Assembly: GCA_023429785.1 (NCBI GenBank)
Contig: JAEZDD010000004.1
Location: forward strand, 62,001-126,000
Length of the DNA stretch: 64,000 bases
Reading direction: 5' to 3'
Source: Bacillota bacterium
GTDB taxonomy: Bacteria; Bacillota; Clostridia; Oscillospirales; Ruminococcaceae
Shown here: piece after piece, positions 51,064 to 59,214 of the stretch
How the letters are laid out: every line of letters begins with the position of its first letter
Position numbering within the stretch: position 1 is the stretch's first letter
The notes under the pieces: generated by a model
What the model was told of the DNA's origin: nothing
Databases searched by the model: none
Seen by the model: the letters and a program-made list of their open reading frames with translations, nothing else
Program-made: the position numbers and the translations under genes

Positions 51064-51233
51064 AATAATACCTCTTTTGAGGTCTATTTTTTTGCGCTTA
51101 TTTTTATAAGGGCAAATTGATACGCAAGTGGTTGCAAGGCTTTATTGAGGGAGGCAAAGTTTGCACAAAGCAAACGGTTCGACAGTATCTTGTGGTTCTT
51201 GCAGGATACAAATTTCGTCAGGAGGTGCCGAAA

Positions 51234-51383
51234 ATGAGAGTTAAAGTAACATTAGCATGCACAGAATGCAAGCAAAGAAATTACAACTCAAAGAAAAACA
51301 AGAAGAATGACCCTGAAAGACTTGAAATGAATAAGCATTGCAAGTTCTGTAAGAAGCATACTCTTCACAAAGAAACAAAGTAA
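51234..51383 (+). CDS. rpmG: 50S ribosomal protein L33
   Basis: The 49-residue protein starts MRVKVTLACTECKQRNYNSK and keeps two CxxC pairs (CTEC and CKFC), so it is the zinc-binding form of L33. The start at 51234 is set by CAGGAGG eight bases upstream and by the family length; the open frame continues upstream without homology. It is followed by secE and nusG, the standard clostridial order. Confidence 0.96.
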   Translation: MRVKVTLACTECKQRNYNSKKNKKNDPERLEMNKHCKFCKKHTLHKETK

Positions 51384-51401
51384 GCGGAAGGCGGGGTAAA
51401 G

Positions 51402-51689
51402 ATGAAAAACAATCAGTCCGATGTTTTGAAAGCCACAGCCGATAAAAAGGTTGTTAAAAAGGCAGAAACAAAGAGTACCGCCAAAAAGCCAACAGAAAAA
51501 AAGCCAAACAGGGCGATTAAATTCATTAAGGATTTAAGAGCTGAAGTGAAGAAAATCGTTTGGCCAACAAAGAAGCAGGTTATTAATAACACATCTGTTG
51601 TTATTGTTGCCATGCTTGCATCAGGTGCATTTATCTGGGCAATTGATAGCTTATTCAAAGTATTATTCGATTTGATGCTCAAGAGATAG
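51402..51689 (+). CDS. secE: Preprotein translocase subunit SecE
   Basis: SecE clamps the two halves of SecY in the translocon. The 95-residue protein has a lysine-rich N-terminal extension (1-40), the conserved amphipathic segment FIKDLRAEVKKIVWPTKKQV, and one transmembrane helix (about 66-88). This is the short one-TM form typical of Firmicutes. It lies between rpmG and nusG. Confidence 0.95.
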   Translation: MKNNQSDVLKATADKKVVKKAETKSTAKKPTEKKPNRAIKFIKDLRAEVKKIVWPTKKQVINNTSVVIVAMLASGAFIWAIDSLFKVLFDLMLKR

Positions 51690-51746
51690 TGAAACCTGAT
51701 ATGGTTTTCTAAAAATCTTATTATAGTTTGTGGAGGGGTAAGAAGA

Positions 51747-52277
51747 ATGTCAGAAACAGCAAAGTGGTATGTAGTTCATACTTATTCCGGATACGAGAAT
51801 AAGGTAGCACAAAATATTGAAAAGGTTGTAGAAAACCGAAAGCTTCAAGACTTAATCCCGGAAATCAGGGTTCCGACCGAAATGGTCACTGAAATCAAGG
51901 AGAATAAGACTCGCGAAGTTGAAAGAAAGGTATTCCCTAGCTATGTTCTGGTTAAAATGATTTTGACAGATGATTCATGGTATATCGTTAGAAACACAAG
52001 GGGTGTTACCGGCTTCGTCGGCCCAGCCTCAAAGCCTATTCCGTTGACTGATGCCGAAGTAGCGGCACTCGGGGTTGACAAAAACAGGACTGTTGAGGTT
52101 AACTTTAAGGTTGGCGACAGTGTCAGCGTTTCATCAGGGACACTTGAGGGCTTCGTTGGTATTGTCAAGTCAATTGACCTTGATGCGAGAACGGTTGACG
52201 TTGTTGTATCAATGTTCGGGCGAGAAACCCCGGCGACTCTTGACGTTACACAGATATCAAAGCTAGATGAATATTAA
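51747..52277 (+). CDS. nusG: Transcription termination/antitermination protein NusG
   Basis: The 176-residue protein has the N-terminal NGN domain (KWYVVHTYSGYENKVAQNIE to TRGVTGFVG, about 1-110) and a C-terminal KOW domain (about 120-176) with DSVSVSSGTLEGFVGIVKSI. NusG binds the RNA polymerase clamp and links transcription to translation or Rho. GGAGGGGTAAG precedes the ATG. An L1-binding mRNA mimic lies in the gap after it. Confidence 0.97.
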   Translation: MSETAKWYVVHTYSGYENKVAQNIEKVVENRKLQDLIPEIRVPTEMVTEIKENKTREVERKVFPSYVLVKMILTDDSWYIVRNTRGVTGFVGPASKPIPLTDAEVAALGVDKNRTVEVNFKVGDSVSVSSGTLEGFVGIVKSIDLDARTVDVVVSMFGRETPATLDVTQISKLDEY

Positions 52278-52343
52278 TCCGAACATTCGGAAAAGGGCAG
52301 GTTAATGCTCGGTCAGTTGCTGATTCGACGTTTTCTGCTAACA

Positions 52344-52383
52344 GTGGGAGGGCTGAAATTAGAATCAGCTCGACTTTTACCAC
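52344..52383 (+). promoter_or_regulatory. L1-binding leader before rplK (23S rRNA mimic)
   Basis: GTGGGAGGGCTGA (from 52344) and TCAGCTC plus GACTTTTACCAC (to 52383) form a stem with an asymmetric internal loop. This copies the L1 site of 23S rRNA, GUGGGAGG on one side and GACCUUGAAAUACCAC on the other. Ribosomal protein L1 is expected to bind and repress rplK-rplA translation. Confidence 0.75.
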
Positions 52384-52404
52384 AATTTATGGAGGTGCAA
52401 AAAC

Positions 52405-52830
52405 ATGGCACAAAAGGTAGTAGGCTTTATTAAGTTACAAATCAACGCTGGCAAAGCAACACCAGCACCACCAGTTGGACCAGCACTTGGTCAGCACGGT
52501 GTTAATATCATGGCATTCACAAAGGAATTCAATGAACGTACAAAAAATGACGTTGGCTTGATTATCCCAGTAGTTATTACTGTTTATGCTGACCGTTCTT
52601 TCTCTTTTATCACAAAGACTCCACCAGCTCCGGTTCTTATTAAGAAGGCTGTTGGTATTGAATCAGGTTCAGGAGTTCCTAACAAGACAAAGGTAGCAAA
52701 GATAACAAAAGAACAGATTAAGAAGATTGCAGAGCAAAAAATGCCGGACCTAAACGCTGGCTCACTTGAAACTGCAATGAGTATGATTGCTGGAACAGCT
52801 CGTTCTATGGGTGTAGTTGTCGAAGACTAG
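52405..52830 (+). CDS. rplK: 50S ribosomal protein L11
   Basis: The 141-residue protein has the N-terminal domain with GKATPAPPVGPALGQHGVNI and the C-terminal rRNA-binding domain with IVKITKEQIKK-type sequence and AGTARSMGVVVED at the end. L11 binds the GTPase-associated centre of 23S rRNA and is needed for RelA activation. TGGAGGTGC precedes the ATG. rplA follows after a 196-bp structured leader. Confidence 0.97.
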   Translation: MAQKVVGFIKLQINAGKATPAPPVGPALGQHGVNIMAFTKEFNERTKNDVGLIIPVVITVYADRSFSFITKTPPAPVLIKKAVGIESGSGVPNKTKVAKITKEQIKKIAEQKMPDLNAGSLETAMSMIAGTARSMGVVVED

Positions 52831-53026
52831 TTCCCTGTTTTGTCGTCGTACACATAAAATCGCCAAATCCCGTTGAAAAATAACGGGATGCTTTGGAAAA
52901 GTTGCGAGAGAATCGCAAGGTGGCTGATAGAGCGACGGAAAGTTGCTAATCGTTAACAGCGATATCAGTTTACCCGCTGGTGGGAGGAAAATTCCGCTAA
53001 TTACCACTTATGAGGGAGGAAAAAAT
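52831..53026 (+). promoter_or_regulatory. Structured leader between rplK and rplA with second L1 site
   Basis: Hairpins TCCCGTT/AACGGGA (about 52868-52890) and TTGCGA/TCGCAA (about 52903-52918) are followed by the L1-site mimic GTGGGAGGAA-AATTCC-GCTAATTACCAC (52980-53007), 20 nt before the rplA ATG. The long spacing is unusual for rplK-rplA, which are often close. It probably gives rplA its own L1 control. Confidence 0.65.
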
Positions 53027-53722
53027 ATGAAACATGGCAAGAAATATGTTGACGTTGCGAAGCTCGTTGACAGAACTAAGCAATATGAGCCAAACGAGGC
53101 TTTAGATTTAGCTGCAAAGAACTCAAAGGCAAAGTTTGACGAAACAATTGAGGCACACATCAGACTTGGTGTTGACTCACGTCATGCTGACCAACAGGTT
53201 CGTGGAGCTGTCGTTCTTCCAAACGGAACAGGAAAAACTGTCAGAGTTTGCGTATTCTGTAAGGAAGATAAAATGGCTGGGGCTAAAGAGGCTGGCGCTG
53301 ACTATGTTGGTGCTGAGGATTTAGTTGAAAAGATTACAAAAGAAAACTGGATGGACTTTGATGTTGTTATCGCTTCACCAGATATGATGGGTCTTGTTGG
53401 ACGTCTTGGAAAGGTGCTTGGACCTCGTGGTCTTATGCCAAACCCTAAGGCTGGAACAGTTGCTCCGGACGTTGCTCGTGCTGTAAGCGAAGCAAAGGCT
53501 GGTAAGATTGAATACCGTCTTGACAAAACAAACATCATCCACTGCCCAATCGGGAAGGCATCCTTCGGCGCTGAAAAGCTTGAACAAAACTTCAATACTT
53601 TAATTGACGCTGTTGTTAAGGCTAAGCCTGCCGCTGCTAAGGGTCAATACCTGAAGTCTGTTGTTATTGCTTCAACAATGGGACCTGGCATCAAGATTAA
53701 CACATCTAAATACGGTGTATAA
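53027..53722 (+). CDS. rplA: 50S ribosomal protein L1
   Basis: The 231-residue protein starts MKHGKKYVDVAKLVDRTKQY and has the L1 signature GPRGLMPNPKAGTV (about residues 125-138). The ATG at 53027 is fixed by GAGGGAGG; the longer frame from 52943 has no RBS. L1 binds helix 76-78 of 23S rRNA and, as an autogenous repressor, the mRNA mimics at 52344-52383 and 52980-53007. A terminator follows, so rplJL is a separate unit. Confidence 0.97.
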   Translation: MKHGKKYVDVAKLVDRTKQYEPNEALDLAAKNSKAKFDETIEAHIRLGVDSRHADQQVRGAVVLPNGTGKTVRVCVFCKEDKMAGAKEAGADYVGAEDLVEKITKENWMDFDVVIASPDMMGLVGRLGKVLGPRGLMPNPKAGTVAPDVARAVSEAKAGKIEYRLDKTNIIHCPIGKASFGAEKLEQNFNTLIDAVVKAKPAAAKGQYLKSVVIASTMGPGIKINTSKYGV

Positions 53723-53735
53723 TTTTTAATAATTT

Positions 53736-53763
53736 AAGGGATGCGTTTTCGTGTCCCTTTTTT
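53736..53763 (+). terminator. Intrinsic terminator after rplA
   Basis: AAGGGA (53736-53741) pairs with TCCCTT (53754-53759) and is followed by six T. Confidence 0.8.
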
Positions 53764-53808
53764 ATTTAAATAACAAATAGATACCAAAGAATAATTTTTT
53801 TAAAGCTA

Positions 53809-53837
53809 TTGACAACATAACACAACAGTGATATAAT
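53809..53837 (+). promoter_or_regulatory. Consensus promoter of rplJ-rplL
   Basis: TTGACA (53809-53814) and TATAAT (53832-53837) match the consensus fully with a 17-bp spacer. Confidence 0.92.
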
Positions 53838-53948
53838 AATAAAGCTATCGTATTCTAAAGACAGCAGGTTAAAGAAAACTTGGTTTTCTCACTAAATCCT
53901 GCCGAGGATGAGAGCAAAGTATTTAATGTATTTTAAAAAAACTTTGTG
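53838..53948 (+). promoter_or_regulatory. L10 ribosomal protein leader
   Basis: AAAGACAGCAGGTTA (53857-53871) and ATCCTGCCGAGGATGAGAG (53896-53914) with the intervening AAAACTTGGTTTT hairpin form the typical L10 leader kink-turn motif seen before rplJ in Firmicutes. L10(L12)4 is expected to bind it and favour the attenuator just downstream. Confidence 0.85.
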
Positions 53949-53981
53949 TCCTTTTCTGTCTTTTGACGGAAAAGGATTTTT
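53949..53981 (+). terminator. Attenuator terminator of the rplJ-rplL leader
   Basis: TCCTTTTCTGTC (53949-53960) pairs with GACGGAAAAGGA (53965-53976) in a 12-bp stem with a TTTT loop, followed by TTTTT. Its position between the L10 leader and rplJ marks it as regulated. Confidence 0.9.
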
Positions 53982-54023
53982 CATTTTAGAAACGGTTATC
54001 AAAAAATCGTGGAGGTGAAATAT

Positions 54024-54527
54024 ATGCCAAGTGAAAAGGTATTACTTCAAAAACAAGAGAAGGTTGCACAGCTGACTGAGCTATTAAAGGGTGCTGCTTC
54101 CGGTGTTTTGGTTGATTACAAGGGCATAACAGTTGCACAGGATACAATGCTTAGAAAAGAGCTTCGTGAAGCTGGAATCAAGTATTCAGTTGAAAAGAAC
54201 TCATTGCTTCGTTTTGCAATGAACAATGTTGGACTAGGTGAGCTGACCGGTGTTCTTGAGGGGACAACAGCTATCGCTATTTCAACCGACGACCAAACCG
54301 CTCCCGCTAGAATTTTAGGGAAGTTTGCTGAAGGCTCAAAAGAGAAGTTCAAGCTAAAGGCAGGATTTATCGGTGAAGAAATCTATGACGAAAACAGCGT
54401 TATGAAGCTTTCAAAGATTCCATCAAGAGAGGTTCTTCTATCTCAGCTTGTTGGCTCACTTCAAGGCCCAATGCAAAAGCTTGCTGCTATTGTTAAGGCT
54501 GTTGCTGACAGCAAGGAATCAGCTTAA
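54024..54527 (+). CDS. rplJ: 50S ribosomal protein L10
   Basis: The 167-residue protein starts MPSEKVLLQKQEKVAQLTEL; GGAGGTGAAA fixes the ATG at 54024 over an upstream in-frame GTG. The RNA-binding N-terminal domain includes GVLVDYKGITVAQDTMLRKE. The C-terminal helix (about 140-160) binds L7/L12 dimers. It forms the rplJ-rplL unit under the L10 leader. Confidence 0.97.
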   Translation: MPSEKVLLQKQEKVAQLTELLKGAASGVLVDYKGITVAQDTMLRKELREAGIKYSVEKNSLLRFAMNNVGLGELTGVLEGTTAIAISTDDQTAPARILGKFAEGSKEKFKLKAGFIGEEIYDENSVMKLSKIPSREVLLSQLVGSLQGPMQKLAAIVKAVADSKESA

Positions 54528-54598
54528 TTTCAGCTGAAAATTAGCTTCATGCTAAAAAACGAAATAAAAATAAATTAAATTTAAAGGAGATTATTATC

Positions 54599-54967
54599 AT
54601 GGCTTCAGAGAAAATATTAAAATTTGTTGAAGACGTTAAGGCTTTAACTGTACTAGAGCTTTCAGAGCTAGTAGAAGCAATTCAAGAGGAATTTGGTGTA
54701 ACTGCTGCTGTTGCTGCTGCTCCAGCTGGTGCTGCTGCTCCTGCTGCTGAAGAAAAGACAGAATTCGATGTAATTCTTGCTTCATTCGGCGAGGCAAAGA
54801 TGAACGTTATCAAGGCTATCAAGGAAATCACAGGTCTTGGCCTAAAGGAATCAAAAGAGCTTGTTGAAGGCGCTCCTAAGGCTGTTAAGGAAGGCGTTTC
54901 TAAGGCAGAAGCTGAAGACCTTAAGACTAAGCTTGAGGCTGCCGGCGCAACAATCGAAATCAAGTAA
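54599..54967 (+). CDS. rplL: 50S ribosomal protein L7/L12
   Basis: The 122-residue protein has the N-terminal dimerisation region (about 1-32), an Ala/Pro/Val-rich hinge (about 38-52) and the C-terminal domain ending in LKTKLEAAGATIEIK, with ASFGEAKMNVIKAIKEITGL. L7/L12 forms the ribosomal stalk that recruits translation factors. Codon use is strongly biased (GCT for Ala, CTT for Leu). A terminator follows at 54996-55029. Confidence 0.98.
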   Translation: MASEKILKFVEDVKALTVLELSELVEAIQEEFGVTAAVAAAPAGAAAPAAEEKTEFDVILASFGEAKMNVIKAIKEITGLGLKESKELVEGAPKAVKEGVSKAEAEDLKTKLEAAGATIEIK

Positions 54968-54995
54968 TTTTATATTACCGAAAATGATTACAACC

Positions 54996-55029
54996 GCACC
55001 TGTAACTATAATTGTTGCAGGTGCTTTTT
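54996..55029 (+). terminator. Intrinsic terminator after rplL
   Basis: GCACCTG (54996-55002) pairs with CAGGTGC (55018-55024), extended inside by AAC/GTT, and runs into TTTTTG. Confidence 0.88.
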
Positions 55030-55118
55030 GTATGCAAATTTATAATTTCACTTTTATTTCTACACAAATTATGGTATACTAAAAAGGCTTAAATACATAC
55101 AGAAAGGCTCGGTGGAAA

Positions 55119-57593
55119 ATGGAACTTAAAATGCCACAGCTCAGCTTAAAACAAAAGGAGAAATATCTTTTTGTTTTTTTAGTTACCTTTGGGATAATGA
55201 TGCTTATCATGCTGCCTTCACTAGTGTATAACAAAGGCATATTCTTATATTACGGAGATTTTAATTCACAGCAGCTGCCGTTTTATCAGTATGCTCACGA
55301 TGCTGTCAGAAGCGGGAATGTTTTTTGGGACTGGGGCACTGATTTAGGCGCGAATTTCATCGGGTCATATTCGTTTTATCTTTTGGGGAGCCCGTTTTTC
55401 TGGCTGACTATCCCCTTCCCCAGCTCTGCCGTTGTTTATCTTATTCCGTGGCTGCTGGCGCTGAAAACCGGTGTTGCCGCACTGACCAGCTATGCGTATA
55501 TCAAGCGGTTCGTCAGAAATCGCAATGCCGTCGCAATAGGGGCAATTCTTTATGCTTTATCCGGCTTTCAGGTTTATAATGTATTTTTTAATCACTTCCA
55601 CGACGTCGTGGCATTTTTCCCGCTTTTATTAATTGCGCTTGAAGAAAGAGTTCAGAACAACCGACGCGGAGTGTTCGCTCTCGCTGTTGCAATGATGGCT
55701 GTTATTAACTATTTCTTCTTCACGGGGCAGATTACATTTTTGATTATATACTTTGTGTGCCGATGCTTTTCGAAGGATTTTAATATAAACCTGAGAAAAT
55801 TCTTTGGGCTGGCACTTGAGGCTGTGCTTGGCGTTATGCTCGCCTGCTTCATGTTTTTGCCGGCAGTGCTGGCGATTGCGAACAACCCTCGGGTTGACAG
55901 CTTTTTGACCGGCTATGACATCATGGTTTATCCGGACAAGTTCAGGATTTTCAGGATTATTCAAAGCTTCTTCATGATTCCGGACCCACCGGCGAGGTCA
56001 AATCTCTTCTCGTCGGGGACAGCGAGATGGGCGTCTATCGCCGGATATCTCCCTATGTTCTCAATGGCTGGCGTTATCGCCTTTTTGAGAGGGAAAGGGA
56101 AGCACTGGGCGAGCCGAGTGATATGGGTTTGTATCATATGTTCGCTTATCCCTATTCTAAACACTGCGTTCTATGCGTTTAACAGCAGCTATTATGCTCG
56201 CTGGTTCTATATGCCTATTCTTCTGATGACTATGATGACAGCGTATGTCATTGACAACAAGAAAATGTCGCTCAAGGCTGGGGTTCCGATTTGCGCAGGT
56301 GCTATAATTTTCTTTGTATTCTCTGCCCTTGTTCCTGTTACAGTCGAGAAGGGTTATGTATGGGGCGGGCTCCCGGCATACAAGGACCTGTTCTGGCTGA
56401 CAATGGTTATCACGATAATATGCTTTGGCTTCTTATGCTATATTGTTTATTTTTCAAAACGAAACAGCATGTTTTATAAAAAGGCTGTCGGGCTGACTGT
56501 CCTTTCGGCATTTTTATGCACAGGCTGTATTATGTGGTATGGAATAGCACAGGGACCGTATCAGGATGAATATATTCAACAGGCGATAAAGGGCAAGGAG
56601 AATATAAGTCTAAGCACAGGCGATAAGTTTTTCCGAGTTGACATGAGCGAGGGGACGGATAACTTCCCTATGTTCTGGGGATATTCGTCAATGAGGGCCT
56701 TTCATAGTATCGTCCCCGGCTCGATAATGAGCTTTTATACTGAGCTTGGGATAACACGGGATGTTGCATCAAGAATTGATGTGACACGCTATCCGCTCAG
56801 AAGTCTTTTGTCGGTGAAATATTATTTTAATTCAATAAATGAAAAAAATATAACAATGCCCGGCTTTGTTTTGATTGGGACACAGAATTCATTCAATATA
56901 TATGAAAATGAATATTATATACCGATGGGCTTCACCTATGATTATTATGTCAGCTATAACAGCTTTAAAGAGACGACATCGGCTTCGGCGGACAGGTTAT
57001 TATTAAAGGCACTAGTGCTTGATGACGCTCAGATTCAAAAGCATAGCGACATTTTAAAGCCTCTCCCCGATGAGGAAAAAAATCAGGTTGTTGGCGAGGT
57101 CGGATATATGCAGGATTGTCAAAACCGAAAGGATACGGCGGCGTATTCCTTCTCAAAGGATACGCATGGCTTCACGGCGAAAATTAATCTCCCTAAAGAG
57201 AATCTTGTGTTCTTCAGCGTCCCTTACGATAAGGGCTTCACAGCGACGGTCAACGGGAAGCCTGCTGAAATCGAGAATGTCGATAACGGCATGATGGCTG
57301 TCCGCTGTCCGGCAGGGGATAATGAAATCAGGATTAATTATCAGACAGAGGGGTTAAGGACAGGGATAATTATTTCAATAGCTGGGCTGGTTTTACTCAT
57401 CGCATATTTAGTCGTGTGCAAGAAAAAGGGACCTAAGGAAGAGCGAAATGAAATCGTATACGACTATGAAGAAGCCGATGATATTGACGACGATTTTGAC
57501 ATTGAGGAAATTTCAAAGGATACTATGACTGAAGCAATGCCAATAGAAGAAACAAACGAGCATCCTGAGGATGATGAAAAGCCAAAGGACTAG
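55119..57593 (+). CDS. YfhO-family polytopic membrane protein
   Basis: The 824-residue protein has about 12 transmembrane helices in the first 500 residues and one near 755-775, with large outer loops. The N-terminal YYGDFNSQQLPFYQYAHDAV and LGANFIGSYSFYLLGSPFFW are typical of YfhO (COG4485). YfhO proteins resemble GT-C glycosyltransferases and in some Firmicutes glycosylate lipoteichoic acid. The C-terminal 50 residues are an acidic cytoplasmic tail. It has no obvious partner in the window; the M14-like gene overlaps its end by 4 bp convergently. Substrate is unknown. Confidence 0.9.
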   Translation: MELKMPQLSLKQKEKYLFVFLVTFGIMMLIMLPSLVYNKGIFLYYGDFNSQQLPFYQYAHDAVRSGNVFWDWGTDLGANFIGSYSFYLLGSPFFWLTIPFPSSAVVYLIPWLLALKTGVAALTSYAYIKRFVRNRNAVAIGAILYALSGFQVYNVFFNHFHDVVAFFPLLLIALEERVQNNRRGVFALAVAMMAVINYFFFTGQITFLIIYFVCRCFSKDFNINLRKFFGLALEAVLGVMLACFMFLPAVLAIANNPRVDSFLTGYDIMVYPDKFRIFRIIQSFFMIPDPPARSNLFSSGTARWASIAGYLPMFSMAGVIAFLRGKGKHWASRVIWVCIICSLIPILNTAFYAFNSSYYARWFYMPILLMTMMTAYVIDNKKMSLKAGVPICAGAIIFFVFSALVPVTVEKGYVWGGLPAYKDLFWLTMVITIICFGFLCYIVYFSKRNSMFYKKAVGLTVLSAFLCTGCIMWYGIAQGPYQDEYIQQAIKGKENISLSTGDKFFRVDMSEGTDNFPMFWGYSSMRAFHSIVPGSIMSFYTELGITRDVASRIDVTRYPLRSLLSVKYYFNSINEKNITMPGFVLIGTQNSFNIYENEYYIPMGFTYDYYVSYNSFKETTSASADRLLLKALVLDDAQIQKHSDILKPLPDEEKNQVVGEVGYMQDCQNRKDTAAYSFSKDTHGFTAKINLPKENLVFFSVPYDKGFTATVNGKPAEIENVDNGMMAVRCPAGDNEIRINYQTEGLRTGIIISIAGLVLLIAYLVVCKKKGPKEERNEIVYDYEEADDIDDDFDIEEISKDTMTEAMPIEETNEHPEDDEKPKD

Positions 57594-58264
57594 GCGGCGA
57601 TAAAAAGCGCGAGGCATTCAAAAAGGCGGGCAAGCAGCGGCTCAACATCCGACGGGGTCAGGTCAAGCTCTCGCCCGACGCTCATTGAAAAAGCAGGACC
57701 TGAGAACTCGCTGGCGAACCAGCTGCAAAGATTATTGTCCAGAAAAATATTTCTTTTGTCAATGTGATAGCCACAGGAGGAAGCGAGAAGATATGCCATG
57801 AGCTTTGAGTTCGGGGCGGGGCGTTTCCCAAAGCTGTATCTGATAGTTTCGCCGCAAAGTCGTATTTCCAGTAATCTTTTTGGCCTTAGCTCATTTAAAA
57901 TGAAATTGTGAACTTGGAAATCCGGCGGGTGCGACTTCAGGCTTGGGACAACCCACAATCCGTTATAGGAAAAAATCTTTTTAATATTTATTCCAAACAA
58001 CAAGCCGTCACGCGAAAGAGCCTCGCTTAAATTTTCAACAAAGGCGATTAGGAGCTGTGTCGAAAAGCTGTCGCCGTCATCCTCGCCGCCGACGATAAGG
58101 CTGGCATTCGATTTGTTTCCGAAGCCAATCGCATAGGAAAAGGGGCTTGATGCTGCTGAGTTGATTTGCTTCAGACACGCGGATTTGTTCGAGAATGCTA
58201 AAAGCGAAAGCTCTGACGAAACATCTGTGCTTAAAACAGGAACTTTATTATAAAATGTCGACAA
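57590..58264 (-). CDS. Degenerate M14-carboxypeptidase-like protein (likely catalytically inactive)
   Basis: The 224-residue protein starts at a TTG with AGGGGGA upstream. Several stretches line up by eye with bacterial M14 peptidases: LIVGGEDDGDSFSTQLLIAF for the zinc segment, LFGINIKKIF and LWVVPSL, then GETIRYSFGKRPAPNSKLMA and FSMSVGRELDLTP. The usual zinc His-x-x-Glu is absent (GGEDDGDS), the third histidine is replaced (RLCGE), and the catalytic glutamate before VG is a serine. The central substrate-binding region is also missing. It may have evolved to bind peptidoglycan peptides without cutting. Family placement is moderate. Confidence 0.6.
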   Translation of the reverse strand: MSTFYNKVPVLSTDVSSELSLLAFSNKSACLKQINSAASSPFSYAIGFGNKSNASLIVGGEDDGDSFSTQLLIAFVENLSEALSRDGLLFGINIKKIFSYNGLWVVPSLKSHPPDFQVHNFILNELRPKRLLEIRLCGETIRYSFGKRPAPNSKLMAYLLASSCGYHIDKRNIFLDNNLCSWFASEFSGPAFSMSVGRELDLTPSDVEPLLARLFECLALFIAA

Positions 58265-58350
58265 ATATATTCCCCCTAAAAAGAGTTATATACAACAATA
58301 TTTCAAGGGGGGAGCAATTATACCATAAAAAAAGAAAGGTCGAAAACTTT

Positions 58351-58887
58351 ATGCACTTGTTTGAAAAAACGCTTGCCACTGAGCTTATACACGATGGAAA
58401 AATAATAAAAGTCACAAAGGATACTGTCGAGCTTGAAAACGGACAGACGGCTCTGCGCGAGGTTGTTCACCATAACGGCGGGGTGTGCGTTGTCGCCGTG
58501 ACCGATGAGGACGAGATTGTTTTTGTGAAGCAATACAGATACCCGTTTAAGGAGGTTACCCTTGAAATCCCCGCCGGGAAGCTTGATGTCGGCGAGGACC
58601 ATGGTGTCTGCGGGAGGCGTGAGCTTTTAGAAGAAACAGCGGCGGTTGCGAGTCAGTTTGACTATATGGGGGTAATGTATCCGACGACGGGCTATCTCAC
58701 TGAAAAAATCCATATGTATCTCGCCCGCGGGCTGACCTTTGAGGAGCAAAAGCTCGACGAGGACGAGTTTCTTGACGTTTTTAAAATCCCTTTTGAAAAA
58801 GCAATAGAAATGATAATGAATAACGAAATTCCAGACGCAAAAACACAGGTTGCTGTTTTAAAAGCCGCCAGACTTTTGAACAGATAA
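58351..58887 (+). CDS. nudF: ADP-ribose pyrophosphatase (NUDIX, NudF)
   Basis: From the ATG at 58351 the 178-residue protein starts MHLFEKTLATELIHDGKIIK; the frame is open further upstream but without conservation. The NUDIX box GKLDVGEDHGVCGRRELLEE follows IPAGKL, the signature of the NudF group, with the last residues TAA in place of TGY. QYRYPFKE matches the ADP-ribose site. It hydrolyses ADP-ribose to AMP and ribose 5-phosphate. It is divergent from the M14-like gene and convergent with spoVG. Confidence 0.93.
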   Translation: MHLFEKTLATELIHDGKIIKVTKDTVELENGQTALREVVHHNGGVCVVAVTDEDEIVFVKQYRYPFKEVTLEIPAGKLDVGEDHGVCGRRELLEETAAVASQFDYMGVMYPTTGYLTEKIHMYLARGLTFEEQKLDEDEFLDVFKIPFEKAIEMIMNNEIPDAKTQVAVLKAARLLNR

Positions 58888-58890
58888 AAG

Positions 58891-58926
58891 AAAAAACAAG
58901 GGTAATATGGTTACCCTTGTTTTTGT
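58891..58926. terminator. Bidirectional terminator between nudF and spoVG
   Basis: AACAAGGGTAA (58895-58905) pairs with TTACCCTTGTT (58911-58921), flanked by A and T runs. Confidence 0.9.
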
Positions 58927-59214
58927 TTAAGCGTTTTCTTCCGGTTGATTATTTCTTGCTTCAACCTCAGCTAAAAAAGCGTCAAGAATTTCAGTTTCAA
59001 CCTGTTGGCGAGCCTCAGGTGTGATTGGATGAACAATATCTCTAAAAATTCCGCTGTCATCCTTTCGGCTTGGCATAGCAACGAACAATCGCTCGTCACC
59101 CTGTACTATCTTTATGTCATGTACTGCAAGCTGTCCGTCAATTGTGATGCTGATAACACCACGGAGTCTTCCCTCTGGAATAATTTTTCTAATTCTAATG
59201 TCGGTAATTGTCAT
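58927..59214 (-). CDS. spoVG: SpoVG family RNA/DNA-binding regulator
   Basis: From the ATG at 59214 the 95-residue protein reads MTITDIRIRKIIPEGRLRGV, then DIKIVQGDERLFVAMPSRKD and FRDIVHPITPEARQ, diagnostic for SpoVG. The family binds RNA and DNA and affects septation, sporulation and virulence in Firmicutes. GGAG lies 9 nt upstream; the upstream ATG frame is not conserved. It is divergent from murC. Confidence 0.97.
   Translation of the reverse strand: MTITDIRIRKIIPEGRLRGVISITIDGQLAVHDIKIVQGDERLFVAMPSRKDDSGIFRDIVHPITPEARQQVETEILDAFLAEVEARNNQPEENA

Larger units (their letters stand above)
50811..51233. other. ddl-rpmG intergenic region (423 bp)
   Basis: This gap holds the divergent promoters of ddl (minus, 50882-50910) and rpmG (plus, 51034-51063). 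Just after the rpmG transcription start, ACCTC-TTTT-GAGGT followed by CTATTTTTTT (51070-51090) resembles a small attenuator. An open frame runs in phase into rpmG from 51117, but the L33 start at 51234 has the RBS. I looked for a tRNA in this leader because of GGTTCGA and found no cloverleaf. Confidence 0.6.
53723..54023. other. rplA-rplJ intergenic region (301 bp)
   Basis: It contains the rplA terminator (53736-53763), the rplJ promoter (53809-53837), the L10 leader (from about 53844) with its attenuator (53949-53981), and the rplJ RBS. No additional gene is visible. Confidence 0.85.

Noticed and set aside
51110..51215. tRNA-like GGTTCGA in the rpmG leader
   Set aside because: No matching T-stem, anticodon arm or acceptor stem could be built around it.
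51117..51233. In-frame 39-codon extension upstream of rpmG
   Set aside because: It lacks its own RBS, the L33 start at 51234 has a good one, and the extension has no L33 homology. Probably leader RNA.
55040..55080. Promoter for the YfhO gene (TGGTATACT extended -10)
   Set aside because: The -10 is good (55075-55080) but no acceptable -35 lies at 16-18 bp, so it was not listed as a feature.
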